DNA of 64,000 nt from Ashinkailepas kermadecensis (GCA_034440615.1 JAOTOM010004363.1:46001-110000); one strand, 5' to 3'. Numbered from the stretch's first letter, positions 1 through 13,834 are shown. Notes: generated by a model from the letters alone, not told the origin. Translations and numbers: made by a program.

Positions 1-239
1 CTCTTCTCAGCCACCAAAAATTGTCGATGGAGCGTTTCTACAACACCTGTATTTACGTGTATATACTTTACAAAGCATAATCACAACATGACTGTGGAAC
101 AGGCACTGAGCAATTGGACATATCACATGGAAGTCGGCGTGGCAGGCGACCTGCGGTTGGCCCAGACTCTCTGGCTGCCCCCCCCCCCCACACTGCGTAT
201 TAGCCGGCACCGTACGCAGCCGGCCAATGGTGATCCTCC

Positions 240-408
240 ACCGATGCCAGCGATGTGCGAACTTATGCAGCCACTCGACGATCGCCGCCGTGACGGCCGT
301 GACCAAAACGTCGATCATGTTCTGCGTGTAGGCCACCGTCTCCTCGTACGACAGGCTCGGCATGCAGCAGAAGTGGCAGTCATGCACAAAAGTCTACAGC
401 AGGACGAT
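240..408 (-). pseudogene. PIK3C3: PIK3C3/VPS34 C-terminal fragment
   Basis: Read on the minus strand, this encodes a stretch containing [17 protein letters not shown] followed by [14 protein letters not shown]. This matches the end of the class III phosphatidylinositol 3-kinase catalytic subunit, whose family ends with a helix containing a ..VVEQIHKFAQYW.. type sequence. VPS34 makes PI3P on endosomes and autophagic membranes, and its last helix is needed for membrane-bound activity. A plausible splice acceptor (a pyrimidine-rich run ending in CTGTAG) lies just upstream at about 409. The family stop codon after the Trp-rich end is absent and the frame runs on into unrelated sequence, so the copy is probably dead. 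The kinase-core fragment at 1.8-2.0 kb lies upstream in the same orientation. Family recognition is by eye. Confidence 0.72.
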
Positions 409-412
409 CACA

Positions 413-812
<400 letters not shown>

Positions 813-1499
813 ATTGTACGGAGATGTATACATTTACCTCTCACGTTCCTTTGGAAGTAATTGCAATCTTTGCCAAAAATGAGTTTGTGGAGGTACTTGG
901 TGCAGCCGTACAGCTTGCTATGAATTAATTGCACAGCTGTTGGTCGCCGACCCTTCCTCGTTCTTGTCAGTTCGGTCGTTAGAGAGTCTGGTTGTAATCG
1001 GGAGCTATTACGTCGAATCCAAAGAAACGTGTTCCATCAGTACATTTAGTGATGCAATTTGGTGAATGTATCGTATTTGAAGTTGCATTAGTTCTTCATA
1101 CACAGCTGAAGACGCGTGGTTATAGGAATACGAAAGTCCAAGACCGACATACAAGGAACCTCAATCGAGCACACCGTATTCTGAACACCGTAATCTCCCT
1201 TGTCCAGCGCCTTCAATGACGCCTTATGCCAGTAGTAATTGCAAAACAACTTAACAAATAGTATTACCATTAAAAGGCGGAGAAGGAACAAGGCAAAAAG
1301 CAACAAAAAAAACTCCTTTGCATCAATAATGGACCTCAGAACTGGCATGTGCTCACCTGAAAGCAACAAAGTATAGTACAGTGGTGCTATCTGGTGGACA
1401 GTTGTAAATATTCCACGTACAGTACTGCAGGGTACCTTAATCACTACACCTTGAACAGCGACGAACTTTCCTATCCAACCTAGTTACCTGTCTGGTGAC
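813..1499. other. unassigned DNA
   Basis: No recognisable coding or repeat structure. The short open frames have no motif I can name. Confidence 0.5.
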
Positions 1500-1800
1500 C
1501 CCAGATAAAAATGCATCCTCCGGAGGTGAAGAGGAATGCGAAACATTGCTCCTTGGGAGAAAGGATGCGAGACTGCTTCCGGTGGCGAGAAGGGGTGTGA
1601 AATACTGCCTGCTCCGGAGATGAAAAGGCAATGCGAAATAATGTTCCATCTGGAGTTATAAGAGATATGCGAAAGTCTACCCTCTAAAGGGATTAGTGAA
1701 TCTAGAACACTACTTCCTCACCAGATGAAGTCAGGACTTAAAATACTGCCCACCTGCGCAGATTAAGGAACGAGGTATAGCACTATTTCCGGAACGTCTC
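1500..1800. repeat. degenerate minisatellite, unit about 30-38 bp
   Basis: Imperfect repeats of a unit resembling GCGAAATACTGCCTCCTCCG followed by GAGATGAAGAGG recur from about 1,535 to 1,790 with variable spacing. They separate the two PIK3C3-like pieces. Confidence 0.5.
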
Positions 1801-1811
1801 GTATTGTTCGG

Positions 1812-2040
1812 GAGTCAACGCCGCCTATCGCTACGGCCATTTCCTTGTTAAGCTTCATGGGCTTCGGATTGCGGTCCAGGATGCAGTCGATATTGAAGTC
1901 CACATCGATGAGGTTGCCGGCTTAGGCAGTAGCGAGCTGTCCAGGTGGCGGTCTCCGACACCCGGCAGGTAGATGATGACGCAGTAGGCAGCTGAAGGGC
2001 ACGGGACGCGGTTACACGCCGCGTGACGGTACACGGACAT
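1812..2040 (-). pseudogene. PIK3C3: PIK3C3/VPS34 kinase-core fragment, frameshifted
   Basis: The minus strand encodes [20 protein letters not shown], then after a one-base frameshift near 1,920 a stretch with GNLIDVDF and [11 protein letters not shown]. This matches the VPS34 catalytic loop and activation segment (family pattern [16 protein letters not shown] ... DFG ... DPKP...MKLNKEM). Key residues are damaged: the Asn of the DRHxxN catalytic loop reads Ser, the DFG glycine is replaced (DFN), and the proline-rich residues before MKLNKEM are missing. With the frameshift, this cannot encode an active kinase. It is cut off upstream by an (AT)n tract at 2,071. It may be a duplicated pseudogene, or less likely a badly assembled true exon. 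Confidence 0.75.
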
Positions 2041-2068
2041 TTCCTCAGGATTCCGGTGTCGCCGTCAG

Positions 2069-3004
<936 letters not shown>

Positions 3005-4660
3005 ATTGTTGAATGGGACGCTAGTGCTACCTGATGAAATGCGTCATCGATAGAGGTCAGGTTACGCAGTGTGCTGCTTCTTGTGTTGCTAGTGCATGCA
3101 TCAGTGTTGAGATAGTCTACATACAATGCTTCGTTTGGCCCACATATGGTACCCAAGTGGACTACTTTCTTTTTCTGAATTTCGTTAAACCTGACCTGAG
3201 GTCAAACGATGACCCTGACGGTCACATGCTCGGATGTGCTGCGTCCTTGCTCGGTGGGCGATTCTTTGACGCTAATATCCATCCGATAAATGTATTCAGG
3301 AAAATTGTATTCGGTACACCGTGATATTCCCATAGGGTGTAATGTTAAAGTCTTCGTTGACCTGAGGTCAAATGATGACCTCGAGTGACCAGTTGACTTG
3401 GTGTGCTGCATGCTACCGTGATAGCGGTGGCACAAGCGTTTGAATGATTCCAATAAGTGAATAATTGTCCGGTAAATTATGCGGTACCCCAGATTTGACC
3501 TGGCTGACCTTTTCGCCTCTGAAGGCGAAATGGTTCGTCGTAGCAGAAAATGGTTTCGGGATGCATGTACGGATATTTCTGCGAAGGTTGTGTCAAATTT
3601 TCAGACGAATCGGAGAACATTGGTGAATTCGTTTCTGAATGCGTGGTTGAATGGGACGCTAGTGCTACCTGATGAAATGCGTCATCGATAGAGGTCAGGT
3701 CACGCAGTGTGCGGCTTCTTGTGTTGCTAGTGCATGCATCAGTGTTGAGATAGTCTACATTCAATGCTTCGTTTGGCCCGCACACTGCACCCAGGTGGAC
3801 TACTTTCTTTTTCTGAATTTCATAGAACCTGACCTAAGGTCAAACGCTGGCGCTGACGGTCACATGCTCGGATGTGCTGCGTGCTTGCTCGGTGGGCGAT
3901 TATTCGACGGTAATATCCATCCGATAAATGTATTCAGGAAAATTGTATTCGGTACACCGTGATATTCCCATAGGGTGTAATGTTAAAGTCTTCGTTGACC
4001 TGAGGTCAAATGGTGAGCTTGAAGGTGACATGCTTGGATGTGCTGCTTTCTTGTTCGATGGGAGATTTTTGCCGCTAATGTCCATCCGATGAATGTATTT
4101 ATGAGGGTATTATCAGGTACCCCGTAGATAGCAATAATGCATGGTCAAAACAGTATTTTGCGAATATAGGTAAAACTATGAGATTGTAGATCAGATGCTT
4201 CAATGTGCTGCATCCATGGGCCATAACCAATGTCTGGGTGTTTTTTCGTCGTGCCAAGTAAAATTTTGCGGAAATTATCTGGTACACAATGATTTGGTAT
4301 AGGTGCATTTTTGGGGAATTTTTGGCGAACGGTGATGAATCAGTGGCCATAATGGGTCATTTTGATTAATGTGCTCTATGTACGTGCTATGTAGACTATG
4401 ACCTGCAAAAATCAGGTATATCCAATGTGTCGCCATGATTTTATTCGGTACCCCGTAAATAGATATAGTGCATGAGTAAAACTAACTTCGGTGACCCGAG
4501 GTCAAACTGTGACATTGAAGTTCACGTAATTCGATGTGCTGCATCTTTGATGGACAGCGGAAATCTAGGCGTTGGAATCATTCGGCTAAGTGAAATACTT
4601 CGAATTTTATACGGTACACCGTTTTTGACCCGCGTGACCTCTCTGGACCTCTGGAGATCG
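3005..4660. repeat. diverged tandem repeat with TGACCT/AGGTCA core
   Basis: A roughly 370-bp block starting GAATGGGACGCTAGTGCTAC recurs at about 3,012 and 3,648, nearly unchanged. Each block contains a shorter unit starting GACCTGAGGTCAAA, passing through GGATGTGCTGC and CATCCGATAAATGTATT, and ending GGTACACCGTGATA. Diverged versions of that unit recur at about 4,005-4,130 and 4,485-4,635. The small open reading frames in the blocks are shared only because the DNA is repeated. The copies are in direct orientation. Confidence 0.85.
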
Positions 4661-5193
4661 AACCGCTCGTCCTACTGAAGAATCGTTGTTTGCCTTACTT
4701 TTGCAAGCGACGAAGATCATATCCTGAAAAAAATGAACGAATTCGGAGAGTATGCGAATAGGATGCTGAATGCGAATGCGAATGCGTTGCTAATATCATG
4801 GACTTCAAACACTGTGTCTTTCTCACCCATTTGCACGACAGCCCTCTTCACACTTTTCCTTGTAGCACCCCTTCAGGGTGCTTTTCTTGTCCGCACCCCT
4901 TCTGGGTGCCCTTCCCACAGCTCATACACTCCCCTGCCAGGTACCCTCCCCGCCCCAGTATGGCAGAGGACCCCCCGCCCCTCGGAGGGCGGTGGATGCC
5001 GACCCCGGCCGGGAGCCCGCCTGTCAAAGACAAAGACGTATATTCAGGTCATCCACAATAAACTCGTGGCTATTACAAACTATTGTCGAGTTTTAAAACA
5101 GATGTCACGGGGAAAAGGGCTTTCACAGGCACACATAAAAACATATAACAATTCCTCATACCAGCGGCACGGAAAGAGTCAGGAATTACGTTA
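4661..5193. other. unassigned, C-rich segment
   Basis: Includes a pyrimidine-rich stretch (4,840-5,030) with two imperfect CACCCCTTCNGGGTGC words. No gene is recognised. The last part is probably 3' flank of the minus-strand LINE that follows. Confidence 0.4.
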
Positions 5194-5256
5194 AGTATGA
5201 TAAGAAGTCAGCAAGTATGATAAGAGGTCAGAGAGTATGATAAGAAGTCAGGAAGT
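5194..5256. repeat. three copies of a 20-bp repeat at a LINE 3' end
   Basis: AGTATGATAAGAAGTCAGCA is repeated three times head to tail with small changes, just past the C-terminal coding end of the minus-strand L2-like LINE. Short tandem repeats are a usual 3' terminus for L2/CR1-group LINEs. Confidence 0.7.
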
Positions 5257-6800
5257 AGATCACATCAATCTGACCGATCTCGTGCACAAATGCCGCCTAA
5301 GGCGGCGACCAAACGTGAGAACTGGCAGTTGCCTCAGTTCGTGTGGTAGTTCATTATGCAGGGCAGGACTTCTGGAACAAAAACGGCGCCTGGCCGTCTG
5401 TTCGCGACCTGGGGAAGTATAGGTCCCGGTCCTGACGGGTGTGGCGGTCACGGTGCTCGGCGACTGTTGAGATGGTGCCGACTAATGAAGCCGGCTCCTG
5501 CAGTCGGCGCACCTTGTAAAGTAGGCACGGTGTTTGGTATGAGGCCAAGTTCTCAGCGCTCATCCAGCCAAGACGCTCTGACAGATCCGTTACATGGTCA
5601 AATTTAGTTCGTCCGAAAATAACTTTTGCTCCATAGTTGATAATTGGTGTTAATCCAATGCATATTATTTTGGGTACTATTTCCGTACACCGAAATGCAG
5701 TACCGGATCTGAGAGAGGACCAAGGCATTGACGAGCACCGAGATGACAGATGGTGGCAAGTGGCCTCTGAGATGCGATAGACCGGCCAAAGTTCCGAAAC
5801 ATCGTCTGGTAATGGTGGAAACATGCGAGTCCCAGCTGAGGGTGCGATCAAAAGTGAGCCCTAGATTGTTTCCTTCCAAACAGGGGAGCAATTCTTGATC
5901 GTGAAACGTTACAGTAAAGTTGGGGAGATTGCGCACATTTTGTTGGCTGCCAAAGACCATAAACTGGGTTTTCTCCGCATTTACTTTCAGACCGTTACCG
6001 CGGAACCAAACGTCGAGAGAGGCCAGGACGTGTTCCAACTCGGCAACGACACACTATGGATCCGAGTTTTGTTTCCGGTGACCAAAATTTGTGTGTCATC
6101 TGCATACTGAATGACCACTGCGTCTTCAGCGAACAGACTGAGGTCGTTGGTGAAGACGCAGTAGAGCAAAGGGCTGAGAGATGAGCCTTGAAAAACTTCG
6201 ATGTTGTTTGGAAGTGGCATAGATTTTAAACTGCGACCCAGACTGCCAGTGAGGCTGACACTCTGGGTGTGGTCTTTCAGATAGACCGAAAACCATGAAG
6301 TGTCAATACCGTGCTGGCTTAATTTGGTCAAGAGTTTTGAATGGTCTATCACATCAAAGCATTTGCTCAAGTCCAGGAGGCAAAGGAGGGCCATCTCACC
6401 ACGATCATTGGTCGGAAGGATCTGGTCGGATATGGATCAGTGTGTGGTCGGATGTGAAATCAGTGCGGTCTCCGTTCAGTGACGGGGACGGAAATCATGC
6501 TGGGTAGGAGAGAGGAGGTAGCTGTTGGATAGGTAGGCATAGAGCTGCTGATGGACTGCGCGCTCCACAATTTTGGCAATGATCTGGACAATAGAGATGG
6601 GCCGGTAGTTGGATGGGCTGGTAAGGTCCCGGATTTAAAGATGGGATAAACTATGGAGTGCTTCCAGGAGATGGGGACGTCGTCAGTGGTGAGGTTGGAG
6701 TTGACCAAATGCAGAAGCACACTGCCAATGACGTCAAAACTTAACCGGATCATACCCACGCTGATGCCGTCCGCCCGGCAGGCGGATGAGCTGTTCATGC
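5257..6800 (-). mobile_element. L2-like LINE, C-terminal part (RT and tail)
   Basis: The minus strand encodes a non-LTR reverse transcriptase in several frames: NYRPISIVQIIAKIVERAV (about 6,600), then motif A LLDLSKCFDVIDHSKLL (about 6,380), a motif B region FQGSSLSPLLYCVFTNDL, and motif C VIQYADDTQIL. The catalytic aspartates of motifs A and C are present. The tail has the thumb-like KVNAEKTQFMVFG and, near 5,300, a C-terminal segment APFLFQKSCPALHNELPHEL typical of L2/CR1-group elements. At least one in-frame stop (after FRPRH, about 6,475) and frameshifts make it inactive. The upstream protein sequence continues at 9,333 beyond a plus-strand insertion. Confidence 0.85.
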
Positions 6801-9332
6801 GGTGATTTGTGAGGAAATCAGTAGAAACTTTCGGAGGAAATGCCTTATTCTTGGTGACTTTAATATAAAAGGATATGAGAATGTTGGTGTTGGCTCCCCA
6901 GCATGTAAACTGTTTAGGAAATGCCTTGAAGAGGACGTGTTCTTACACCAGTTTGTAACGGAACCAACAAGGCAGGGCTCATTCTTGGACCTTGTCTTCT
7001 CGGATTTAAGTGATTTAATTCAAGACTTGACTGTAGGAGAAACTCTGGGAAGAAATGACCATGAAATAGTGAGATTCAAGGCACAAGTAGCAGGGACAAT
7101 CAAGGATAATTTGGCAAATGTTCCAAATTTTAACAGGGCAGACTTTGTCTGCATGAGAGCGGCTTTAAGGGCCATAAAATGGGACGAAGAATTCTCCGAT
7201 TTAAATGCCTGTGAAATGTGGGAAAAGTTCAAATCTTACGTGAGGGGAATTCAGATTAGACATGTCCCCCAAAAGCAAAGGCGCAAAAAAAGGGTAGGAA
7301 AGCCAGCATGGCTTAAACCAGATTTGATGAAAGCAATTAAGGCTAAGAAAGATGCATTTAGAGTATTTAAGGAAACTTCAAATATCGTAAATCTAAGGTT
7401 GTATCAAAAAGCTAGAGATGCTGTAAAGCAGAAAACCAGAGGAGCAAAGCGAGCAAAATGATTGAATTTGGCTAGGAACTGTAATGGGGACAGTAAAAAT
7501 TTCTTTACTGTTTCTACAAGCTAAGCAAAGTTTCAAGCACAATTGGTCCACTGGAGGTAAATGGGACTATGTTGAGTGAGGATGGTGAGATGGCTGAGGA
7601 GCTGAGCAAGCAGTTTAAACCAGTGTTTACATTGGAGGATGTGACTAATCTGCCAACCGTGAACCACAGTTCAGTGACAGGTGATCAGATACACGATGTT
7701 GATTTCATTGATAGTGATGTTGTTTTCAATCATATCAGGAAAATAAAGCCAACAAGGCAGCAGGACCTGATGGAATTTATGCTATGGTATTGCGGGAAGC
7801 TGAAAAGGAACTGGCAATTCCACTTAGTATAATACTTTGTAGACCAGTTTCACAAAATTAAATTCCAACAGATTGTAAAAGGGCAAATGTAGTTCCTATT
7901 TTCAAGAAATCAGAAAGACGGAAAGTTGAAAACTATAGGCCAGTAAGCCTCACATCCCTAGTCTGCAAGGTACTCAAATCAATTATCAAGGATAGAATAG
8001 TTAGTTTTCTGGAAGGAAACAGATTGATTCAAGATACTCAACATGAGTTTAGAAAAGGGTGATCGTGCCTCACAAATCTCTTGGACTTTTTTAATTTTGG
8101 TACAGAACAATTTAATCAGGGAAATCAGGTTGATGTAGCATATCTTGACTTTAGTAAGGCCTTTGACAAGGTACCCCATAAACGGTTAATGATGCAGCTT
8201 CAGGTCCATGGTATTGCAGGTAGCATCCTAAAATGGATAGAGTTGTGGCTTTCAGATAGACAGCAGAGAGTGATACTAAATGGTACAAAGTCATCATGGC
8301 AAAATGTTCTTAGTGGAGTCCCCCAGGGGTCGGTACTGGGGCCACTATTGTTCATTATATTTGTAAATAACATTGAATGTGCCCTAAGCAGTAAGGTTTT
8401 GAAGTTTGCGGATGATTTGAAGGTCTTTAGGGCAATAACGTGGCACAATGAGCAGGCCTTGCTGCAGAAAGACTTAGACGAGCTTGTGAAGTGGTCCGAA
8501 AAATGTCAAATGAAGTTTAATTTTGATAAGTGCAAAGTCATGCATGTAGGTAGGCAGAATATGAAGGGTCCATACTTGATGGGTGGCCAAGTACTATCTG
8601 TGACTCAGCAGGAGAAGGACTGATGTGTTATTTTGAACACAAAATTGGGGGCATCAGAACAGACCAAAGAAGCCAGGAAGAAGGCACTAAGAATGCATGG
8701 GGCAATACATGGGAATGTATCATACAAAATTGAGGAGGTCATCAGGAAGCTTTACTCTGCATATGTCAGGCCACATTTGGAATACTGTGTCCAAGCTTGG
8801 TCCCCTAGTGAGAAAGATTGTTGGCTTTTAGAGAGAGAGTACAAAAGAGGGCAACACAAATGGTTAATGGTATAGGCAACCTGGCATATGAGGAAAGATT
8901 GAAGAAATTGAATATGTTTTCACTTAGATATAGAAGGCTGAGAGGAGATCTCATCCAGGTTTTTAAATTTGTTCATGGTCAGGAACAGGGATATCTCAGG
9001 GAAATGTTTGAACAGAAATGATGCAATTAGAGGTCATCAATTCAAAATTAAAGTTAATCACGGCAGGACAAGATTAAGGCAGTCTTTCTTCACCAACAGG
9101 TAGTAGAACACTGGAACCAGCTGCCAGGAACCATTGTCAGTAGCAACACACCGAACATCTTTAAAAACAGCATAGACAATCATTATAAGAATAGGGGGCT
9201 TGTTTTTCTGTATTCCTGGGAGGGTTGATCGACGGATTTGGTGGGCAACTGATTCAGTGTCCAGAGTGGAACCAAGAAGGGTCCTTGTGGCTCATAGTTG
9301 CACTGATCTTTTATGTCTTTATGCCGAACACG
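6801..9332 (+). mobile_element. CR1-like LINE, 5'-truncated, nested insertion
   Basis: It begins inside the endonuclease (LILGDFN near 6,850 and GRNDHEIVRF near 7,055). It continues through the RT: VENYRPVSLTSLVCKVLKS, motif A YLDFSKAFDKVPHK, motif B SGVPQGSVLGPLLFIIFVNN and motif C KFADDLKVF. It finishes with the CR1-type C-terminus YVRPHLEYCVQAWSP and RLRGDLIQVFKF. RT catalytic residues are intact, but there are stops (for example TGA at about 8,061, inside FRKG*SCLTNLL) and frameshifts. The 3' end is a TTATGTCTTTATG-type repeat. It interrupts the minus-strand L2-like element: the host reading frame is continuous across the two outer junctions if one copy of ATGC is taken as the target-site duplication. 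Confidence 0.88.
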
Positions 9333-9545
9333 ATGGCGCGCAGCTCGGAGAAGGACAGTGGCACAAGGCAAAAAGCACAGGCACCCACTCGCTGCAAACG
9401 ACAGGCCAGGCTCGGGGAGGCATCCTGACCAGCAACCTCGCCAGCAATGCGTGGTCCTACACCAACAAAATAATCGTGTAGCTGGTCAGGTGTAGCGTCA
9501 GGAGCCTTACGATGGCACTTGGCATCGCCCACGGTGGACCTAATG
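9333..9545 (-). mobile_element. L2-like LINE, upstream part of the split element
   Basis: The minus strand encodes DQLHDYFVGVGPRIAGEV and then LSFSELRAIVFG. This is the linker before the RT of L2-type ORF2 and reads straight into NSSSACRADGIS at 6,796 once the CR1-like insertion is removed. The element's N-terminal endonuclease is missing because a different LINE begins at about 9,550. Confidence 0.8.
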
Positions 9546-9559
9546 CACCGTCATATGCC

Positions 9560-10765
9560 GCCTCGTCCGCTCTCCTGGATACGTCTTTGCACATCGTCGA
9601 GGGTGTCGCGTCGAATGGCAGAGCGTACCTGTCTGTTGAGCTCGCTGTCCCCTCCCCGCGACCCTCCGGAAGGGGAGTCCTTCGTCCTGTTGACCAGGAA
9701 GGAGGGCTCGTGGTTCCGCACCTCCCCGTTTGGGATTGCGAGGGAGTTGGACGGTTGGACCGGCGGAGTGGTGTCCGCCAAGGTCCTCCGCTCTGAGGCT
9801 CTTAGTGCGAGTTAGGGAGGCCTCCCAGGACCGGGCACTCCTGAGCCTAGAAAGGTTCCTGGATATCGCCCTCACGGTGGAGCTAGCGGACCGGCTAAAC
9901 CTAGTCTTCATGAGTGCGTATGCCACAGAGCTCGTGGAGCTATCCGAGGAGGAGTTCCTCGCCGAGCTGCGGTCTCAAGGGGTGTGCGAAGTCACCCGCC
10001 TCGGCCGCCATCCCCGCCCTGGCCCGGTTCTGAAACTGGGCTTCCGGACACAGGCCCCGCCCACCCATATCATGGCGGGCTACCTGCACATCTCCCTCCG
10101 CCCCTGTACCCGGCCCGCTGTGCTGTTTGCCAGCGGTACGGTCACCTGAGCAAGGCGTGCCGCTCCAGGGATCCAGTCTGTGGGCGCTGTGCCGAGAGGC
10201 ACCCTACAGACACGTGCGCGTCCGAGGTCCCTCGGTGCGCGGCCTGCCTGGCCCCCATCTGGCTTCGTCTCCCCGCTGCCCTGCATGGCTTGACGCCAAG
10301 GAGCGGCAGCAGCGTCGCCTCACCGCTCGAGCCTCCCCGTCGCCTCAGGCACCGGTGGTGTGGGCTCGGCCCCGCTCGGCCCCCCTGTGACCGACCCCTG
10401 CATAGGCGACCACCGGCGCGGGCCCCTCCGACGCCGGGACCCCCCACCGACAACAGGTCGCTCCGCCACCGGCCACGCGCCCAGTCGCGGGCCGCTCTGT
10501 CGTCCGCCCCCCCCCCCACGCCACCAGGCCGCTCCGTCCACCAAGGCAAGGGCCTCCTCCACTCCGCCCCCTCAGGGTCTCCTTCCCTCCATGACCCCTG
10601 GGGTCCGTCACCTCTGCCGTTCCTCGCGCCCGGACCCCCCCCCGGGCATCGAGAGCCCCCCTCATTTTCACCGGGATCGTCCGACACGTACGAGACGGAC
10701 GACTCCGCCATTCTCTCCCCGTCATACACACGCCTGCGGGGGCGTGAGCACCAGCACCACTAATT
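9560..10765 (+). pseudogene. I-type LINE ORF1 (gag-like, zinc knuckles)
   Basis: Frames in this stretch encode RKEGSWFRTSPFGIARELDG, then SLERFLDIALTVELADRLN and LAELRSQGVCEVTRLGR. This is the layout of ORF1 proteins of I/Jockey-group LINEs, which bind the element RNA. Three zinc knuckles follow at about 10,120-10,275: CAVCQRYGHLSKAC (CX2CX4HX4C), CGRCAERHPTDTC, and a third starting CAACLAP. After the knuckles there is a proline-rich, low-complexity tail. At least three frame changes (near 9,800, 10,110 and 10,250) break it. The GC content is much higher than in the surroundings. Confidence 0.8.
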
Positions 10766-10786
10766 CAGACACCCACCACTGAATTC

Positions 10787-11560
<774 letters not shown>

Positions 11561-12590
11561 CGTTCTCCCATTCATATCATACTTGAACGCTCAGCCCAGT
11601 CTAGAGATTACTCATTTCTACCCCGCTGGAACGTTCGCAAAGCGAAATGGCCATCTTTCTCCCAGCAAATTGACACTGTCTCCCCTCCTCACTCTCACCC
11701 CCCCCATTTCAGCATTTCTTAATACCATATTACTCGCAGCAGAAAAACATATCCCCACACACGTCGCTCCGCCGGCCGTGACCACGTGCTGTGGTGGAAC
11801 GACGAGTGTCAACGCGCCGTCGCCCTACGGCGGCGGGCTGAGGGGAAATTTCGCAAAAATCTAACCCCACAAAACATGTTAGAAGCCCGCGAAGTTATGA
11901 AAACGTTGTCAGCAGATTATCCTTTTCGTAAAAAAAAACGCAGCTAGCAACTTTATTCAAACTCATTCAATCGTGTTATTCCCATCGGCAAAATTTGGAC
12001 CCAAATTCGCTCGTTCTCAAATGGCAGATACCCACACCGCGGATCCCCACAACTGACAATTAACCAACGCCGCATCACAGAACCCTCAGACGTCGCGGAA
12101 CACTTTGCCACCAATTATGCTGACATGTCCTCAAATGCACAATACTCGCAACACACCTTCGATTTCCTCTCCACAATACTCACAACACTCTTGCCACCTG
12201 CAACTTTACCTCGGACCACACTGAATAATTTACTCTCTATGAACTGAATTTATCCCTTTCCAAAGTAACCAACACTGCGGCTGGTCCCGACTAATTGGCA
12301 TACCCCTTCTTTCAAAAACCTATCCGACTCCGGAAAAGACAATCTCCTTTCGGCACTAAATCAACTATGGACCGACGGCACCTTTCCCCCTTCTTGGTCC
12401 ACTAGCACTATCATTCCTATTGCTAAACCTCTTAAACCTCGCGACCTACCCCCGAGCTGTCGACCCATCTCTCTCACTAGTTGTGCCTCTAGCATTTTTG
12501 AGCCCATGGTCAATGGACGAATCAGAGTCTACCTCGAAAACAATGAAATTATCTCCCCCTTTCAAAGCGCCTTTCGACCCAGACGCAGCA
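11561..12590 (+). pseudogene. I-type LINE ORF2, linker and N-terminal RT, decayed
   Basis: This joins the endonuclease to the RT. Scattered recognisable pieces include SDHCPIHI at about 11,560 and LPRWNVRKAKWPSFSQQI at about 11,617. Multiple stops and a poly-A-like run (about 11,931) show heavy decay. Confidence 0.6.
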
Positions 12591-13370
12591 CCGCCGACAC
12601 CTCATCCAAATTGTTGACTCTATACAGCGCGGTTTCATGAAAAGAAACATGAAACCTTCGCACTTTTTCTGAACTTAAAATCCGCATTCAATAAAGTACA
12701 CCGTTCTGCGCTTCGAATCAAATTACACCGTATTGGCATCAGGGGCAGAATGGCCACATTTCTCACTAACTTCCTCGCTAACGGAACATTCACCGTCCGT
12801 TGCGGCAACATCCACTTTCGGCCCCAAAACTCGATCAAGGCCTCCCACAAGGCAGCGTGTTATCCCCCACCCTCTTTCTCATCATGATCAATGATGCTCT
12901 CGCTGACCATTACAAAATTTCCCTCTGTCTAAAATATTCCACTTACGCCGACGATTTGGCAATTTGGTGCACACAGCCATTGGCAGACAGAGCAAACTAC
13001 TTCATCCAGCGCACCATGTATCAAATTGATTCCTGGTGTTCCCTCTGGGGACTGCAGATCTCCCCCGCGAAATCCGTCACAATGCTTTTCTCTCGGCTCC
13101 ACTCGTACATCCCACCTCTCACCACCGCTCCGCTATCGCGACGAAATTATCCCTCACCAAGCCACCTCCGCCTATTTTGGCATCGTAGCATACAAAAGTC
13201 TTTGTTTCGCCCCCATATTGCTCATCTAAAACAACGTTGCGCAAAACGCCTAAATATCTTGCGCTGCATCTCCGGTCGCGACTGGAGTGCAAACAGGGCT
13301 ACCCTCAATACAATGTATATTGCCCTGATTCGCTCAATCCTGGAATACAATGCGTTTATCACCTGACACC
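12591..13370 (+). pseudogene. I-type LINE ORF2, reverse transcriptase core
   Basis: It contains motif A read as FLNLKSAFNKVHRSAL, motif B QGLPQGSVLSPTLFLIMIND and motif C YSTYADDLAIW, then LWGLQISPAKSVTMLFSR. The order and sequence are those of I/Jockey-group reverse transcriptases. The motif A aspartate is replaced by asparagine (LNL in place of LDL), so this copy lacks an essential metal-binding residue, although the motif C aspartates remain. Frame changes occur near 12,830 and 13,085. Confidence 0.85.
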
Positions 13371-13429
13371 CCACACCTCACAACACATCACGCCCGACAC
13401 TCCATGCTATCCGTCAACTCTACCACACC

Positions 13430-13834
13430 CAGCATGCTCACCTCCAACTCACACTGCTCTGGGTCCCTGGCCACATGGGGATACCGGGAAACGAGCGTGC
13501 GGATGAGCTGGCTCGGCGAGCAATAGGCTTCCCACCCGCCCCCAACCTCTCGGTGCCCCCGGTGACCTTTTGTCCCTCATAAACCAATTATTTATAAAAA
13601 TATATCCAAGCATGCTGGATCTACAACACCATACACTTACATCACATTAAACCTCTTCTCGCCAATTGGCCGTCCTCCCGACAACACACTCGCGCACACG
13701 AAATCCTCGTTGCCCGGCTCCGACTCGGACACACAACCCTCACCCACGATTTCCTCCTCCGCCAACTCCGCCGCACTCTGCCTTGCCAAATGTGTGACAT
13801 GCATAACTCTGTTGAACATTTTTTGCTTATTGCC
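13430..13834 (+). pseudogene. I-type LINE ORF2, RNase H end and C-terminal zinc motif
   Basis: LLWVPGHMGIPGNERADELA at about 13,455 is the last motif of LINE-encoded RNase H. The earlier RNase H motifs are deleted. After it, from about 13,690, comes HEILVARLRLGHTTLTHDFL and a CQMCDMHNSVEHFL zinc-like motif, the usual C-terminal tail of this group. The reading stops abruptly at 13,834 where the foldback element begins. Confidence 0.8.

Noticed and set aside
9540..9926. Minus-strand 128-codon open frame
   Set aside because: Antisense of the I-type LINE ORF1, whose plus-strand frames show the conserved domain and zinc knuckles.
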